From: Acidimicrobiia bacterium
Lineage (GTDB): Bacteria; Actinomycetota; Acidimicrobiia; Spongiisociales; ZC4RG35
Reading direction: 5' to 3'
Assembly (NCBI GenBank): GCA_029865445.1
Contig: JAOUGY010000005.1
Location: forward strand, 1 to 26,574
Length of the DNA: 26,574 nt
In this document: piece after piece, positions 1 to 6,827 of the stretch
How positions within the stretch are numbered: the first letter of the stretch is position 1
How the letters are laid out: every line of letters starts with the position of its first letter
Program-made: the position numbers and the translations under genes
The notes under the pieces: model-generated
The model's database searches: none
Told to the model about the DNA's origin: nothing
Seen by the model: the letters and a program-made list of their open reading frames with translations, nothing else

Positions 1-594
1 ATCGGCGCCCAACGACCGCACGAGATCGGTCTTCGCCGTGGAACAGACAGCGGTCACCTCTGCCCCCATCGCCTTGGCGATCTGGACGGCGAACGTGCCG
101 ACACCGCCGGAAGCGCCGATCACCAACACGCGTGATGAAGCCGCCACGGCACCCTGATCGCGGAGCCCCTGGAGTGCCGTCAACCCGGCAACCGGAATCG
201 ACGCGGCCTGAGCGAAGGTCACCGAGTCGGGAATACGCGCCAGCGCTCGGGCCGGAGCGAGGGCGTATTCGGCAAACCCGCCCACGCCGATCTCCGCGAA
301 GACGCGATCGCCAGGCGCGAAGTCGGTCACACCGGTCCCGACGGTTTCCACGACGCCTGCGACGTCACATCCTGGAATGGCGTTCTTCGGCCTCCGCCAC
401 CCGTAGGAAGAACCGAATCCCGGCCGGGCGATGATGGGAGTGCCCGTCACGCGATGCCAGTCGGCTGGGTTGATGCAACTCGATACCACCCGGATCAGGA
501 CCTGGTCCGGTCCCGGTGCGGGCCTATCGACGCTGCGAAGCTCGAGGACGTCGGGCGAGCCGTACCGGTCCTGCACCAATGCGTTCATCTTCAT
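1..594 (-). CDS. NAD(P)H-dependent MDR oxidoreductase, quinone reductase/alcohol dehydrogenase-like (3' end outside window)
   Basis: The 198 visible codons read as the N-terminal two thirds of a medium-chain dehydrogenase/reductase. The GroES-like domain runs to about residue 125 and contains CINPADW, PGCDVAGVVE and GDRVFAE. The Rossmann glycine motif GASGGVGTFAVQIAK follows near residue 165. There is no zinc-ligand pattern such as ICGTD or a structural Cys cluster, so it belongs with the zinc-free quinone oxidoreductase branch. These reduce quinones, enones or similar compounds with NAD(P)H in the cytoplasm. The ATG at 594 has a GGAG five bases upstream; an in-frame ATG at 588 is the alternative. 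It is divergent from a TetR regulator, and tandem palindromes lie between them, so it is probably that regulator's target. The substrate is unknown. Confidence 0.85.
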   Translation of the reverse strand, partial: MKMNALVQDRYGSPDVLELRSVDRPAPGPDQVLIRVVSSCINPADWHRVTGTPIIARPGFGSSYGWRRPKNAIPGCDVAGVVETVGTGVTDFAPGDRVFAEIGVGGFAEYALAPARALARIPDSVTFAQAASIPVAGLTALQGLRDQGAVAASSRVLVIGASGGVGTFAVQIAKAMGAEVTAVCSTAKTDLVRSLGAD

Positions 595-614
595 GTCTGC
601 TCCGTTCTTGACTT

Positions 615-640
615 CTTACAGTGTAAACTTACGCAGTAAG
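615..640. promoter_or_regulatory. Tandem TetR-type operator palindromes
   Basis: Two directly abutting 13-bp palindromes of the form CTTAC-N3-GTAAG: 615-627 (CTTACagtGTAAA, one mismatch) and 628-640 (CTTACgcaGTAAG, perfect). A degenerate third copy, CTTACagaGTACG, sits at 657-669. They lie between the divergent MDR and TetR genes. This is the arrangement expected for autoregulation plus control of the neighbour by a TetR dimer pair. Binding is inferred, not shown. Confidence 0.65.
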
Positions 641-680
641 ATCAGAGATGTCAAGCCTTACAGAGTACGATTACGTCGAG

Positions 681-1370
681 ATGAGCCGCCCCGCCAAACG
701 CACGCCGCTGAGTCGCGATCGGGTCCTCGCTGCGACCGTCGAACTCGCCGACGAGTCAGGGATCGAGGCCGTGACCATGCGCAAGGTGGCCGAGCGGCTC
801 GGCGTCGAAGCCATGTCGCTCTATCACCACATCGCCAACAAGGAGGCACTGCTCGACGGGATCGTCGAGGGCGTGCTGCAAGAGATAGAAGCCGACCTCG
901 GCGGGTTCACCACGGAAATGGGCGAGGCCGGATGGAAGGCCACGATGCGGCACCGGATACTCACGGCCCGCCAGGCGATGCTTCGGCATCGGTGGGCGCC
1001 GGGCGTCATCGAGACTCGCACCACCATGACACCGACGTTGATTCGCTACTTCGACACCCTCGTCGGTTTGTTCAAGGAAGCAGGATTCACCTACGACGTC
1101 GCCCACCATGCGATGCACGCGCTGGGCAGTCGGGCGCTCGGGTTCAACCAGGAGCTCTTCGAACCCGCCGACACCACCGCCGACGGACAGGACGTGGACA
1201 CGATGATGGAGTCCATGGCATCGGAGATCCCCCACATCGTGGCCATGCTCGCGGAGGTGGTCGACCACGACCCGGAGTCGACGGTCGGCTGGTGCGACGA
1301 CCAGACCGAGTTCGAGTTCGGACTCGATCTCCTGCTCGACGGCCTGGAGCGCATGGCGAGCACGCCGTGA
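681..1370 (+). CDS. TetR family transcriptional regulator (TetR_C_1-like)
   Basis: A cytoplasmic ligand-responsive repressor. The N-terminal helix-turn-helix is clear: ELADESGIEAVTMRKVAE followed by LGVEAMSLYHHIANKEALLD, the arrangement of tetracycline-repressor-like TetR proteins. The remaining roughly 160 residues are helical and match a TetR C-terminal ligand domain in length. An upstream in-frame ATG at 648 would add 11 residues. I prefer 681 because MSRPAKR is the usual N-terminus of this subfamily and because a third degenerate operator-like repeat (657-669) would otherwise lie inside the gene; neither start has a strong ribosome binding site. The gene ends in a GTGA overlap with the lipoprotein gene. 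It most likely represses itself and the divergent oxidoreductase; the ligand is unknown. Confidence 0.85.
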   Translation: MSRPAKRTPLSRDRVLAATVELADESGIEAVTMRKVAERLGVEAMSLYHHIANKEALLDGIVEGVLQEIEADLGGFTTEMGEAGWKATMRHRILTARQAMLRHRWAPGVIETRTTMTPTLIRYFDTLVGLFKEAGFTYDVAHHAMHALGSRALGFNQELFEPADTTADGQDVDTMMESMASEIPHIVAMLAEVVDHDPESTVGWCDDQTEFEFGLDLLLDGLERMASTP

Positions 1371-1825
1371 CGCGACGGCCGGCGAGGTGGATTGGCCTCG
1401 CGCTCCTCCTCGCCGGCTGCGACGGCGCAGGTCCCGGCGTCGCAGTGCAAACCACGAGCACAGCCGATGACTGGCTGCTCACTGCGAACGGTCCTCCCGC
1501 CACGATGACCGCGGGTATCGAGGGTTCGATCGTGATCGACGTCGAGAACCAGTGTGTTTGGCTGACAGGCCCTGGGATCGGGGGAGGGGATGGTCGAATC
1601 CTCGTTGTGTTCACGTCGCGCACGCGTCTCGACCTCAGTGATCCCGACGAGCCGGCGCTCATCCTCCCGAACCGGGATCGGCTCGTCACGGGCGATCGCC
1701 TCTCCTTGGGCGGGGGCGCCGTGTCGCGTTCACTGCTCGGCGGCTCCGAGGGCTCCTACGCCGGTCTGACCGTCCCGGATACCTGTCCGGGCGACGAGGT
1801 TTGGCTGTCGTCCGGGGCCCTTTGA
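1367..1825 (+). CDS. Small secreted lipoprotein of unknown function
   Basis: The GTG start overlaps the TetR stop codon (GTGA), so translation is probably coupled. The 152-residue product begins with arginines (VTRRPARW), a short hydrophobic stretch (IGLALLLAGC) and a lipobox LLAGC. It would therefore be processed by signal peptidase II and anchored through Cys at about residue 18. The mature part is Gly/Asp-rich, probably beta-rich, and has two further cysteines (ENQCVW and PDTCPGD) that could pair. I do not recognise a family. The frame is open further upstream, but that region is the TetR gene and reads as Arg-rich shadow sequence. Its stop abuts the stop of the convergent crotonase gene with no bases between. 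Confidence 0.6.
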   Translation: MTRRPARWIGLALLLAGCDGAGPGVAVQTTSTADDWLLTANGPPATMTAGIEGSIVIDVENQCVWLTGPGIGGGDGRILVVFTSRTRLDLSDPDEPALILPNRDRLVTGDRLSLGGGAVSRSLLGGSEGSYAGLTVPDTCPGDEVWLSSGAL

Positions 1826-3190
1826 CTAGGACCGGAGCTCGTTGAGGAGGCCCATCGACGGGTAGGCGGTGTTCGCTCCGAAGTTCAGGCCTGCTTTCGC
1901 CATCTGGACGCCGACCGGATCGAGTTCCGCGCACTCGGCTATGAGCCAATCGACGAACGAACCGAGCTCCTGTCCGTCGACGATCCAGTTGACGAGGCCC
2001 CAACGTTGCGCCTCGTGAGCGTCCATGGTTCTTCCGAGCAGACCCATGGTCCGGGCGCGGCGTTCGAACACCACCCGTCCGAGCAGCTGCGATCCCCAGG
2101 CCGGAGGTGGCGCAGCCCGCCGCACGGCATCCATGCCGAACCTGGCCTCAGGGGTGGCGAGTGCCAGATCGGAAACCAGGCACAACTCGGTGACTGCCCC
2201 CTGGGCCTCTCCTGACACGACGGTGATCGTCGGCTTGGCGATGTTGCGGAGCGTCACCAGCACGCCGTGCCACGCCTTCGTTTCCTCGCGTCCGCTGCCG
2301 GGTCGGAACTCGCCACCCGGTCGAAGGATCACGCTCCTGATGTCGGGATCGCTTTCCGCCACCTGCAGCGCCGCGTGCAGCTCCCGGGGAGACATGTTCG
2401 CGAATTCGATCTGGACCGAATTCGGGCCTCGTTCGATGGAGATGGTCTCGTGGGCGACCTCGGCCAGCGGTGGTGGGGGAGCATCGCTGTCGGAATCCGA
2501 TGCTTTCTCGATCCGGGCCAGAACCTCGTAGTCCACCGCCTGCCACATCGAGGAGAACAGGAGGTCTGTTCCGTAGCTGATGGACGCCTTGACCATCCGT
2601 TGCGATGCCGGACTGAGCGACGCGATCTCCTCGCACACAGACTCGGCGGTGGCGTCGACGTGGCGGTCGGGCACGATCTCGTTGGCAAAACCGCGGAACG
2701 CCTCCGGACCGTGGGAGCGGCCGAGGAGGACCATCTCACGAGCCGGCTTCTCACCCACGATCCGGGGTGCCCACTGTCCACCGAGCAGCGCCCGGGACTC
2801 CGTTCCCCTCGTCACGCCCAACGAAAACACCGCGTCATCGGCTGCCACCGTGAGGTCGCACACCATCTGGAACTGGTTGGCCGGCCCGTGACAGCGACCC
2901 CGGATGGCGGAGACGACCGGCTTCCCGGACATGCGGATCGCTTCGGGGAGCGACGCCATGGTTCTCAGAATGTGACGAAGTCTTCCGGGGTCGGCGCCGG
3001 CCAGCTCATCGGTGTCCGCCTGTACCCCGAAGTCCGAACCGCCCGAGACGAGGATCGCCAGCACGTCCCGAGACGTGGCGGCCCGCTCGATACCGGCCAG
3101 CAGGCCTTCATGGGTCGTACAACCCCACGGTCCGGGCTCGACCACGAGATGGGCGGTGGTGCCGCTCTCGTCGTACACCACCGCGCTCAT
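1826..3190 (-). CDS. Two-domain enoyl-CoA hydratase/isomerase (crotonase) fusion protein
   Basis: 454 residues containing two consecutive crotonase folds joined by an acidic/proline linker (SDSDSDAPPPP, about 231-241). Domain 1 (about 1-230) shows GKPVVSAIRGRCHG, CDLTVAADDAVF and VGEKPAREMVLLGR. Domain 2 (about 248-454) shows AKPTITVVSGEAQGAV, SDLALATPEARFG, RRAAPPPAWGSQLLGR and LNFGANTAYPSMGLL. Single-domain members are about 260 residues, so this is a tandem fusion. The usual oxyanion-hole loop (GGGD or AGGD) is degenerate in both halves (FGVQADTDE and GGEFRPGSG), so one or both domains may be non-catalytic or altered. The ATG overlaps the previous gene's stop (ATGA). It is the last gene of a five-gene operon and probably acts on an acyl-CoA with its crotonase neighbour. 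The frame is open further upstream but that part is shadow of the next gene. Confidence 0.8.
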   Translation of the reverse strand: MSAVVYDESGTTAHLVVEPGPWGCTTHEGLLAGIERAATSRDVLAILVSGGSDFGVQADTDELAGADPGRLRHILRTMASLPEAIRMSGKPVVSAIRGRCHGPANQFQMVCDLTVAADDAVFSLGVTRGTESRALLGGQWAPRIVGEKPAREMVLLGRSHGPEAFRGFANEIVPDRHVDATAESVCEEIASLSPASQRMVKASISYGTDLLFSSMWQAVDYEVLARIEKASDSDSDAPPPPLAEVAHETISIERGPNSVQIEFANMSPRELHAALQVAESDPDIRSVILRPGGEFRPGSGREETKAWHGVLVTLRNIAKPTITVVSGEAQGAVTELCLVSDLALATPEARFGMDAVRRAAPPPAWGSQLLGRVVFERRARTMGLLGRTMDAHEAQRWGLVNWIVDGQELGSFVDWLIAECAELDPVGVQMAKAGLNFGANTAYPSMGLLNELRS

Positions 3191-3966
3191 ATCCGGAACT
3201 CCGACCAATCGGGAAGCTCGCCGCTTCGGTATGCGGCGTTGCCGAGTCTCCACTCTGCGGTTCCGGCGAACAGCGCCAGCATCTCGCGGCCCTGAAAGAG
3301 TGCCGGGTAGTGCAGATCGGACCCCTGGTTGAGGGCGGCTTTCATCCAGCGGAGGGCGTCCGGATCGAGAGTCAGGAACTCGTCGGCGTACTTGCGAACC
3401 TCGGTTCGCAGCCGATCGTGGGGAACAACAGCGGTGACGATGCCCATGTCGTGAGCCTCGGCCGCCGAGTACTGGCGGGAGAGGATGCAGATCTCCCGCG
3501 CCTTCTTCTCGCCCACATATCTCGCCAAGAGTTGCAGGCCCCAGAAGAAGGGAGCAGCGGCGCGACGGGTGCCGTCCTGACCGAGAATCGCCCGGTCGGA
3601 GGCGATCGAGAGGTCGCACAACAACTGGAGCTGATGACCGCCGCCGATGGCCTTTCCGTTGACGGCCGCGATCACGGGTTTGCCCATGTTGCGCATCACC
3701 ATCGACACTTCGGCGAGTTTGCCGAGGTGGAGGCGGAGGTTGTTCGACGTGCGGCGGCGATGGTGTGAGGTGTCCCCGCCACCCGAGAAGTGGGTGTCGC
3801 CGGCGCCGGTGAGCGCCACAACGCCTACCTCGGGATCAGCCTCTGCCCGGTGAAAGGCATCTGCGAGCATCGAGTAGGTGGCACTGGTGAGTCCGTTTCC
3901 CGCCTCGGGTCGGTTGATAGTGATCCAGGCGAGGTGGCGGTCGACGTCATAGAGGATGTCGTTCAT
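3187..3966 (-). CDS. Crotonase-family enzyme, BadI/MenB-like
   Basis: 259 residues of a complete crotonase. AWITINRPEAGNG opens the fold; GAGDTHFSGGGDTS provides the first oxyanion-hole loop (about 53-66); GKAIGGGHQLQLLCDLSIAS provides the second. VGEKKAREICILSRQYSAAEA and NQGSDLHYPALFQG follow. The VGEKKARE...RQY signature is typical of 2-ketocyclohexanecarboxyl-CoA hydrolase (BadI) and naphthoyl-CoA synthase (MenB), enzymes that open or close a ring by Claisen/Dieckmann chemistry. The segment where those enzymes carry an Asp-Gly-Gly-Tyr/Trp-Gly motif is here RRAAAPFFWG, so the exact reaction is uncertain. Both ends overlap neighbours by 4 bp (ATGA), indicating tight coupling. Exact substrate unknown. 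Confidence 0.85.
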   Translation of the reverse strand: MNDILYDVDRHLAWITINRPEAGNGLTSATYSMLADAFHRAEADPEVGVVALTGAGDTHFSGGGDTSHHRRRTSNNLRLHLGKLAEVSMVMRNMGKPVIAAVNGKAIGGGHQLQLLCDLSIASDRAILGQDGTRRAAAPFFWGLQLLARYVGEKKAREICILSRQYSAAEAHDMGIVTAVVPHDRLRTEVRKYADEFLTLDPDALRWMKAALNQGSDLHYPALFQGREMLALFAGTAEWRLGNAAYRSGELPDWSEFRI

Positions 3967-4367
3967 TGGTCAGGCGCGTTCCAACCCTCGGCTTCGAGCT
4001 GCGAGATTGCCTCGAGCATGCACGTCACGCCGTACGTGATCACCCGGGCGCCTGCCGGGTTGACCGCGACCAGGAGCGCCTCGGCGATCTCCTCGGGGTG
4101 GGCCCCGAGCTGGAGTGCCTTCTTGATGTGCTGGGTGAGGTGCGGTTGGTTGTGCGGGTTGGAGCCCATCACAGCGAGGGCGACGATGTGAAACAGCTCG
4201 TGGCCCTTTTCGTCGAAGAAGCGACCAGGGCGCCGTCGGATGATCTCATCGAGCTGCAGCATCGTCTCGGTGTACTCGGGAAACCGCTCGGCGATCCATG
4301 CATGGGCCGGGTACCGGCGGCCGCGCCGCGCGGCGAACTCGTCGCTCAGGTCAGTCGGTTGGCTCAT
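3963..4367 (-). CDS. Carboxymuconolactone decarboxylase/AhpD-like family protein
   Basis: 134 residues with the family's helical core: ELFHIVALAVMGSNPHNQPHLTQHIKKALQLGAHPEEIAEALLVAV. The CxxC pair of peroxidase-type AhpD proteins is absent, so redox chemistry of that type is unlikely; a lactone decarboxylase, isomerase or binding role is possible. The start is set by GAGGAG four to five bases upstream of the ATG at 4367; a GTG at 4379 would place the Shine-Dalgarno inside the gene. It overlaps the preceding paralogue by 17 bp and the next crotonase by 4 bp, so it is part of one transcript. It is probably a partner of the adjacent CMD protein, perhaps in a heteromer; that is inference. Confidence 0.75.
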   Translation of the reverse strand: MSQPTDLSDEFAARRGRRYPAHAWIAERFPEYTETMLQLDEIIRRRPGRFFDEKGHELFHIVALAVMGSNPHNQPHLTQHIKKALQLGAHPEEIAEALLVAVNPAGARVITYGVTCMLEAISQLEAEGWNAPDQ

Positions 4368-4782
4368 TGCGCTCCTCACGGTCGGCGACGCCGAACGGCA
4401 GGGTCATCGGCTCGTATTCGCCCCGCTCTTCCAGAACGGAAGCGAGGGTGCGCAGCCCGTGGATGAGCGTTCGGGACCCCGTTGGCGTCCACGCCACGAG
4501 CAGCGCATCCACGAGTTCGCCCCTTGTACATCCGAGATCGAGCGCCTTGTGCATGTGGTTACGGGCGACCGCATCCTCGCCCAGTACCGAGGCCACCGTG
4601 GAGTAGACCATCTCCCGGTACTTGGCCTCGAGTCCGCCGGGACGGTCGCTGTTGACCACCGTCCAGGTCTTGTCGAAGGCTTCGAGAAACTCGGGCGCCT
4701 CGGTTGCCAGCATGGCCTGCCATTCGAACAGGTAGCCGCGCTTGTCGTACATCTGCCGGATGAGATCGTCGGGATCGGCCAC
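4351..4782 (-). CDS. Carboxymuconolactone decarboxylase-family protein (second copy)
   Basis: 143 residues. Family features are REMVYSTVASVLGEDAVARNHMHKALDLGCTRGELVDALLVAWTPTGSRTLIHGL, divided as helix, H-x-H and the Gly-Cys turn, and resembling its downstream neighbour (KALxLG, ELVDALLVA, GxRxxxxG). It lacks a CxxC motif. The GTG start lies three bases after the amidohydrolase stop codon, consistent with coupled translation; GAAGG sits immediately before it. A tandem, overlapping pair of diverged CMD genes next to an ACMSD-type amidohydrolase and BadI-like crotonases points to ring-cleavage product metabolism. Which intermediate it acts on cannot be seen. Confidence 0.7.
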   Translation of the reverse strand: MADPDDLIRQMYDKRGYLFEWQAMLATEAPEFLEAFDKTWTVVNSDRPGGLEAKYREMVYSTVASVLGEDAVARNHMHKALDLGCTRGELVDALLVAWTPTGSRTLIHGLRTLASVLEERGEYEPMTLPFGVADREERNEPTD

Positions 4783-4785
4783 CCT

Positions 4786-5787
4786 TCAGCCCTCCCATCC
4801 GATGAGGGCGGCCAGGTTCTCGCCAAGGATCTTCCTTCGGTCCTCTTCGGTGAGTGTGGGGTGGCCACCCAACCAGTCGACGGGGAACGGTTCTCCCATG
4901 TCGGCGGGGTAGTCGCTTCCCAGCACAACGTGGTCGACGCCCACCAGGTCGATGACGTGGTCGAGCGCCTCGTAGCCGTGTACGAGAGAGTCGAAGTACA
5001 AGTTCTTCACGTACTCGGACGGCATCTGGGCGATGCCGGCGGCTTCCGATCGAGCTTCGTAGCCATGGTCCATGCGGGCGATCCCGAGACACCCGTACCC
5101 GCCGCCGTGGGCAAAGCAGAGCTTGGGGTCCGCCAGCCGGTCGAGCACTCCGCCGAAGATCAGAGATGCCAGGGCGATCGCGGTTTCAAGCGGGTTGCCG
5201 ATCAGGTTGCGCAGGTGATAGTTGGGAAGGAACGGGTTGGCCCGGCCCCGGGTGGGGTGGAAGAAGACGAGGGCGTCGAGGTCCACCGCCGCCTCGAGCA
5301 CCTCGAACAACTGGGGAGCGTCCCAGTCCTTGCCGTTCACGTGCGTTCCCACCAGAGCTCCGGTGAACCCGAGGTCGGTCGTGCACCGCTCGAGTTCGGC
5401 GATGGCTGCTGCCGGATCCTGCAAGGGAAGGAATGCGAGCCCGCCAAAGCGACCAGGATGCTCCGCCATCATCTCGGCGATGTCGTCGTTGGTTTCCTCG
5501 GCGAGTGACTTCCCGTCTGCGGGCGCGAGGTTGTACCAGTGCATGGTGGGAGTGATCGACAAGAGGTGGACGTCGACCCGCCGGGCGTCCATGGACTCCA
5601 CTCGCTCGGCGGTTGTCTGCAACGGCGTTGGCCAGGGTAGAGCCATCGGGGGTCCGCCCGTTGCCGAGGTGATTCGCCCCGTCTCGTCGCGGTCGAACGT
5701 GATTCCATGCCGGGTCTCTCCGGCTTGGGCGGCCGTCGCCAGCCTGCGCGGCACCACGTGGGCATGAGCGTCGATGACCTGATTCAT
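4786..5787 (-). CDS. Amidohydrolase 2 (ACMSD-type) family metal-dependent decarboxylase/hydrolase
   Basis: 333 residues forming a TIM-barrel amidohydrolase. Metal ligands are visible: H8 and H10 in DAHAHVV, a His in VFFHPTRG, a His in CFAHGGGY, and an Asp in VLGSDYPADMG. This pattern belongs to the aminocarboxymuconate-semialdehyde decarboxylase/gamma-resorcylate decarboxylase group, which removes carboxyl groups from unsaturated or aromatic acids, but hydrolases also occur in it. The ATG at 5787 begins the conserved barrel directly (MNQVIDAHAHV). The frame is open far upstream, yet that part crosses the promoter region and the divergent gene. First gene of a five-gene minus operon whose control region contains the shared 21-bp motif. 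Confidence 0.85.
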   Translation of the reverse strand: MNQVIDAHAHVVPRRLATAAQAGETRHGITFDRDETGRITSATGGPPMALPWPTPLQTTAERVESMDARRVDVHLLSITPTMHWYNLAPADGKSLAEETNDDIAEMMAEHPGRFGGLAFLPLQDPAAAIAELERCTTDLGFTGALVGTHVNGKDWDAPQLFEVLEAAVDLDALVFFHPTRGRANPFLPNYHLRNLIGNPLETAIALASLIFGGVLDRLADPKLCFAHGGGYGCLGIARMDHGYEARSEAAGIAQMPSEYVKNLYFDSLVHGYEALDHVIDLVGVDHVVLGSDYPADMGEPFPVDWLGGHPTLTEEDRRKILGENLAALIGWEG

Positions 5788-5810
5788 GGTTTTCTCCGGC
5801 TCGTCTGGCG

Positions 5811-5831
5811 GATCATCGATCATATAGCAAA
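5811..5831 (+). promoter_or_regulatory. Shared 21-bp regulatory motif, site a (plus perfect inverted repeat)
   Basis: Lies between the divergent amidohydrolase (23 bases from its ATG) and crotonase (38 bases from its ATG). It begins GATCAT and has the CATATAG core shared with five other promoter regions here. It overlaps a perfect 7-bp inverted repeat, ATCATAT-agcaa-ATATGAT, at 5819-5837. It could be a repressor operator, a -10 region, or both. Confidence 0.6.
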
Positions 5832-5869
5832 TATGATGTCTGCATCGTCGCCCAAGGAGGAAGGCCGAA

Positions 5870-6736
5870 ATGGCTGAATCAGAAGTCCTGTACGAGGTCA
5901 AGGACAACGTCGCCTGGATCACCATCAATCGCCCCGAGGTGAAGAACGCGTTCAGGGAACAGACCCTGGACATGCTCGCCGACGCGTTCAACAAGACCCG
6001 AGAGGATCCCACCATCGCCGCGGCGGTCGTCTCGGGGGCAGGCGGCGCTTTCTCGGCCGGTGGCGACTTCCACGCCATGATGAAACTCAACAAGGCCAAC
6101 TCGTACATGTGGAACGACCGCATGCTGAAGGTGGCCATGACGATCCGTAACCTGCCCATACCGGTCATCGCCATGGTGGAGGGGCCCTGCGTGGGTGGAG
6201 GTCACGAACTGATGTTGTGGTGCGATCTCGTGATCGCAGCCGAGGATTCGAAGTTCGGACAAACGGGAGCCCGGGTGGGCGCGTGTCCGACGGTGGGCGC
6301 AACCCAGTACATCGCCAAGCTCATCGGCGAGCGCCGCGCCAAAGAGATGATCTTCCTGTGCAAGACGTACACGGGCAAGGAGGCGGCCGAGATCGGTCTG
6401 GCCAACATCGCCGTGCCCGCCGCCGAACTGCGTACCAAAACCGAAGAGGTCTGCCAGCAGATCGTCGGGTACTCCGGTCAAACCATCCGCGCCACCAAGG
6501 TGTCGCTCAACTTCGACTCCGACGCCCTGTACCCGTCGTGGCAGCACGGGATGGAGCTGCTCGCAAACATCTGGGGCACGGACGAGTCGCTCGAAGGCAT
6601 GAACGCGTTCCTGGAGAGGCGCAAGCCCGACTTCCAGAAGTTCCGGGAGCAGCGCAAGGAGCAGATGGATGCATACGCCGAGGCTTACGAAGGAGACAGG
6701 AACCAGTCCGAGAAGTCGAGAGCCGCTCGCCAGTGA
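5870..6736 (+). CDS. Crotonase-family enzyme, 2-ketocyclohexanecarboxyl-CoA hydrolase (BadI)-like
   Basis: 288 residues; the closest of the three crotonases to BadI/MenB. Visible landmarks are AWITINRPEVKNAFR, GAGGAFSAGGDFHAM (first oxyanion loop), GPCVGGGHELMLWCDLVIAA (second loop), FGQTGARVG, GERRAKEMIFLCKTYTGKEA and the C-terminal GTDESLEGMNAFLERRKPD, a hallmark of the BadI/MenB branch. BadI hydrolytically opens a 2-oxocyclohexane ring to a dicarboxyl-CoA. The Asp of the ring-chemistry loop (SFDGG in MenB) is replaced (GACPTVG), so specificity may differ. The start is firm: AAGGAGG nine bases upstream of the ATG. A charged C-terminal tail of about 25 residues extends beyond the family norm. 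First gene of a plus operon with the CoA-transferase. Confidence 0.85.
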   Translation: MAESEVLYEVKDNVAWITINRPEVKNAFREQTLDMLADAFNKTREDPTIAAAVVSGAGGAFSAGGDFHAMMKLNKANSYMWNDRMLKVAMTIRNLPIPVIAMVEGPCVGGGHELMLWCDLVIAAEDSKFGQTGARVGACPTVGATQYIAKLIGERRAKEMIFLCKTYTGKEAAEIGLANIAVPAAELRTKTEEVCQQIVGYSGQTIRATKVSLNFDSDALYPSWQHGMELLANIWGTDESLEGMNAFLERRKPDFQKFREQRKEQMDAYAEAYEGDRNQSEKSRAARQ

Positions 6737-6827
6737 CCGGCTCGAGGCCCGGTTCCCGTCGAGCCTCCGATGAGGTCGTCGCGGACCCGCGGGACGATGA
6801 TGCCCCACACGTGACGAAAGGGATGTG

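Noticed and set aside
431..1366. Long upstream extension of the lipoprotein frame
   Set aside because: It is Arg/Gly-rich shadow of the TetR gene; the GTG at 1367 gives a proper lipoprotein signal.
2267..3295. Large plus-strand frame opposite the crotonase genes
   Set aside because: His/Arg-rich antisense shadow with no recognisable domain, opposite two clear crotonase genes.
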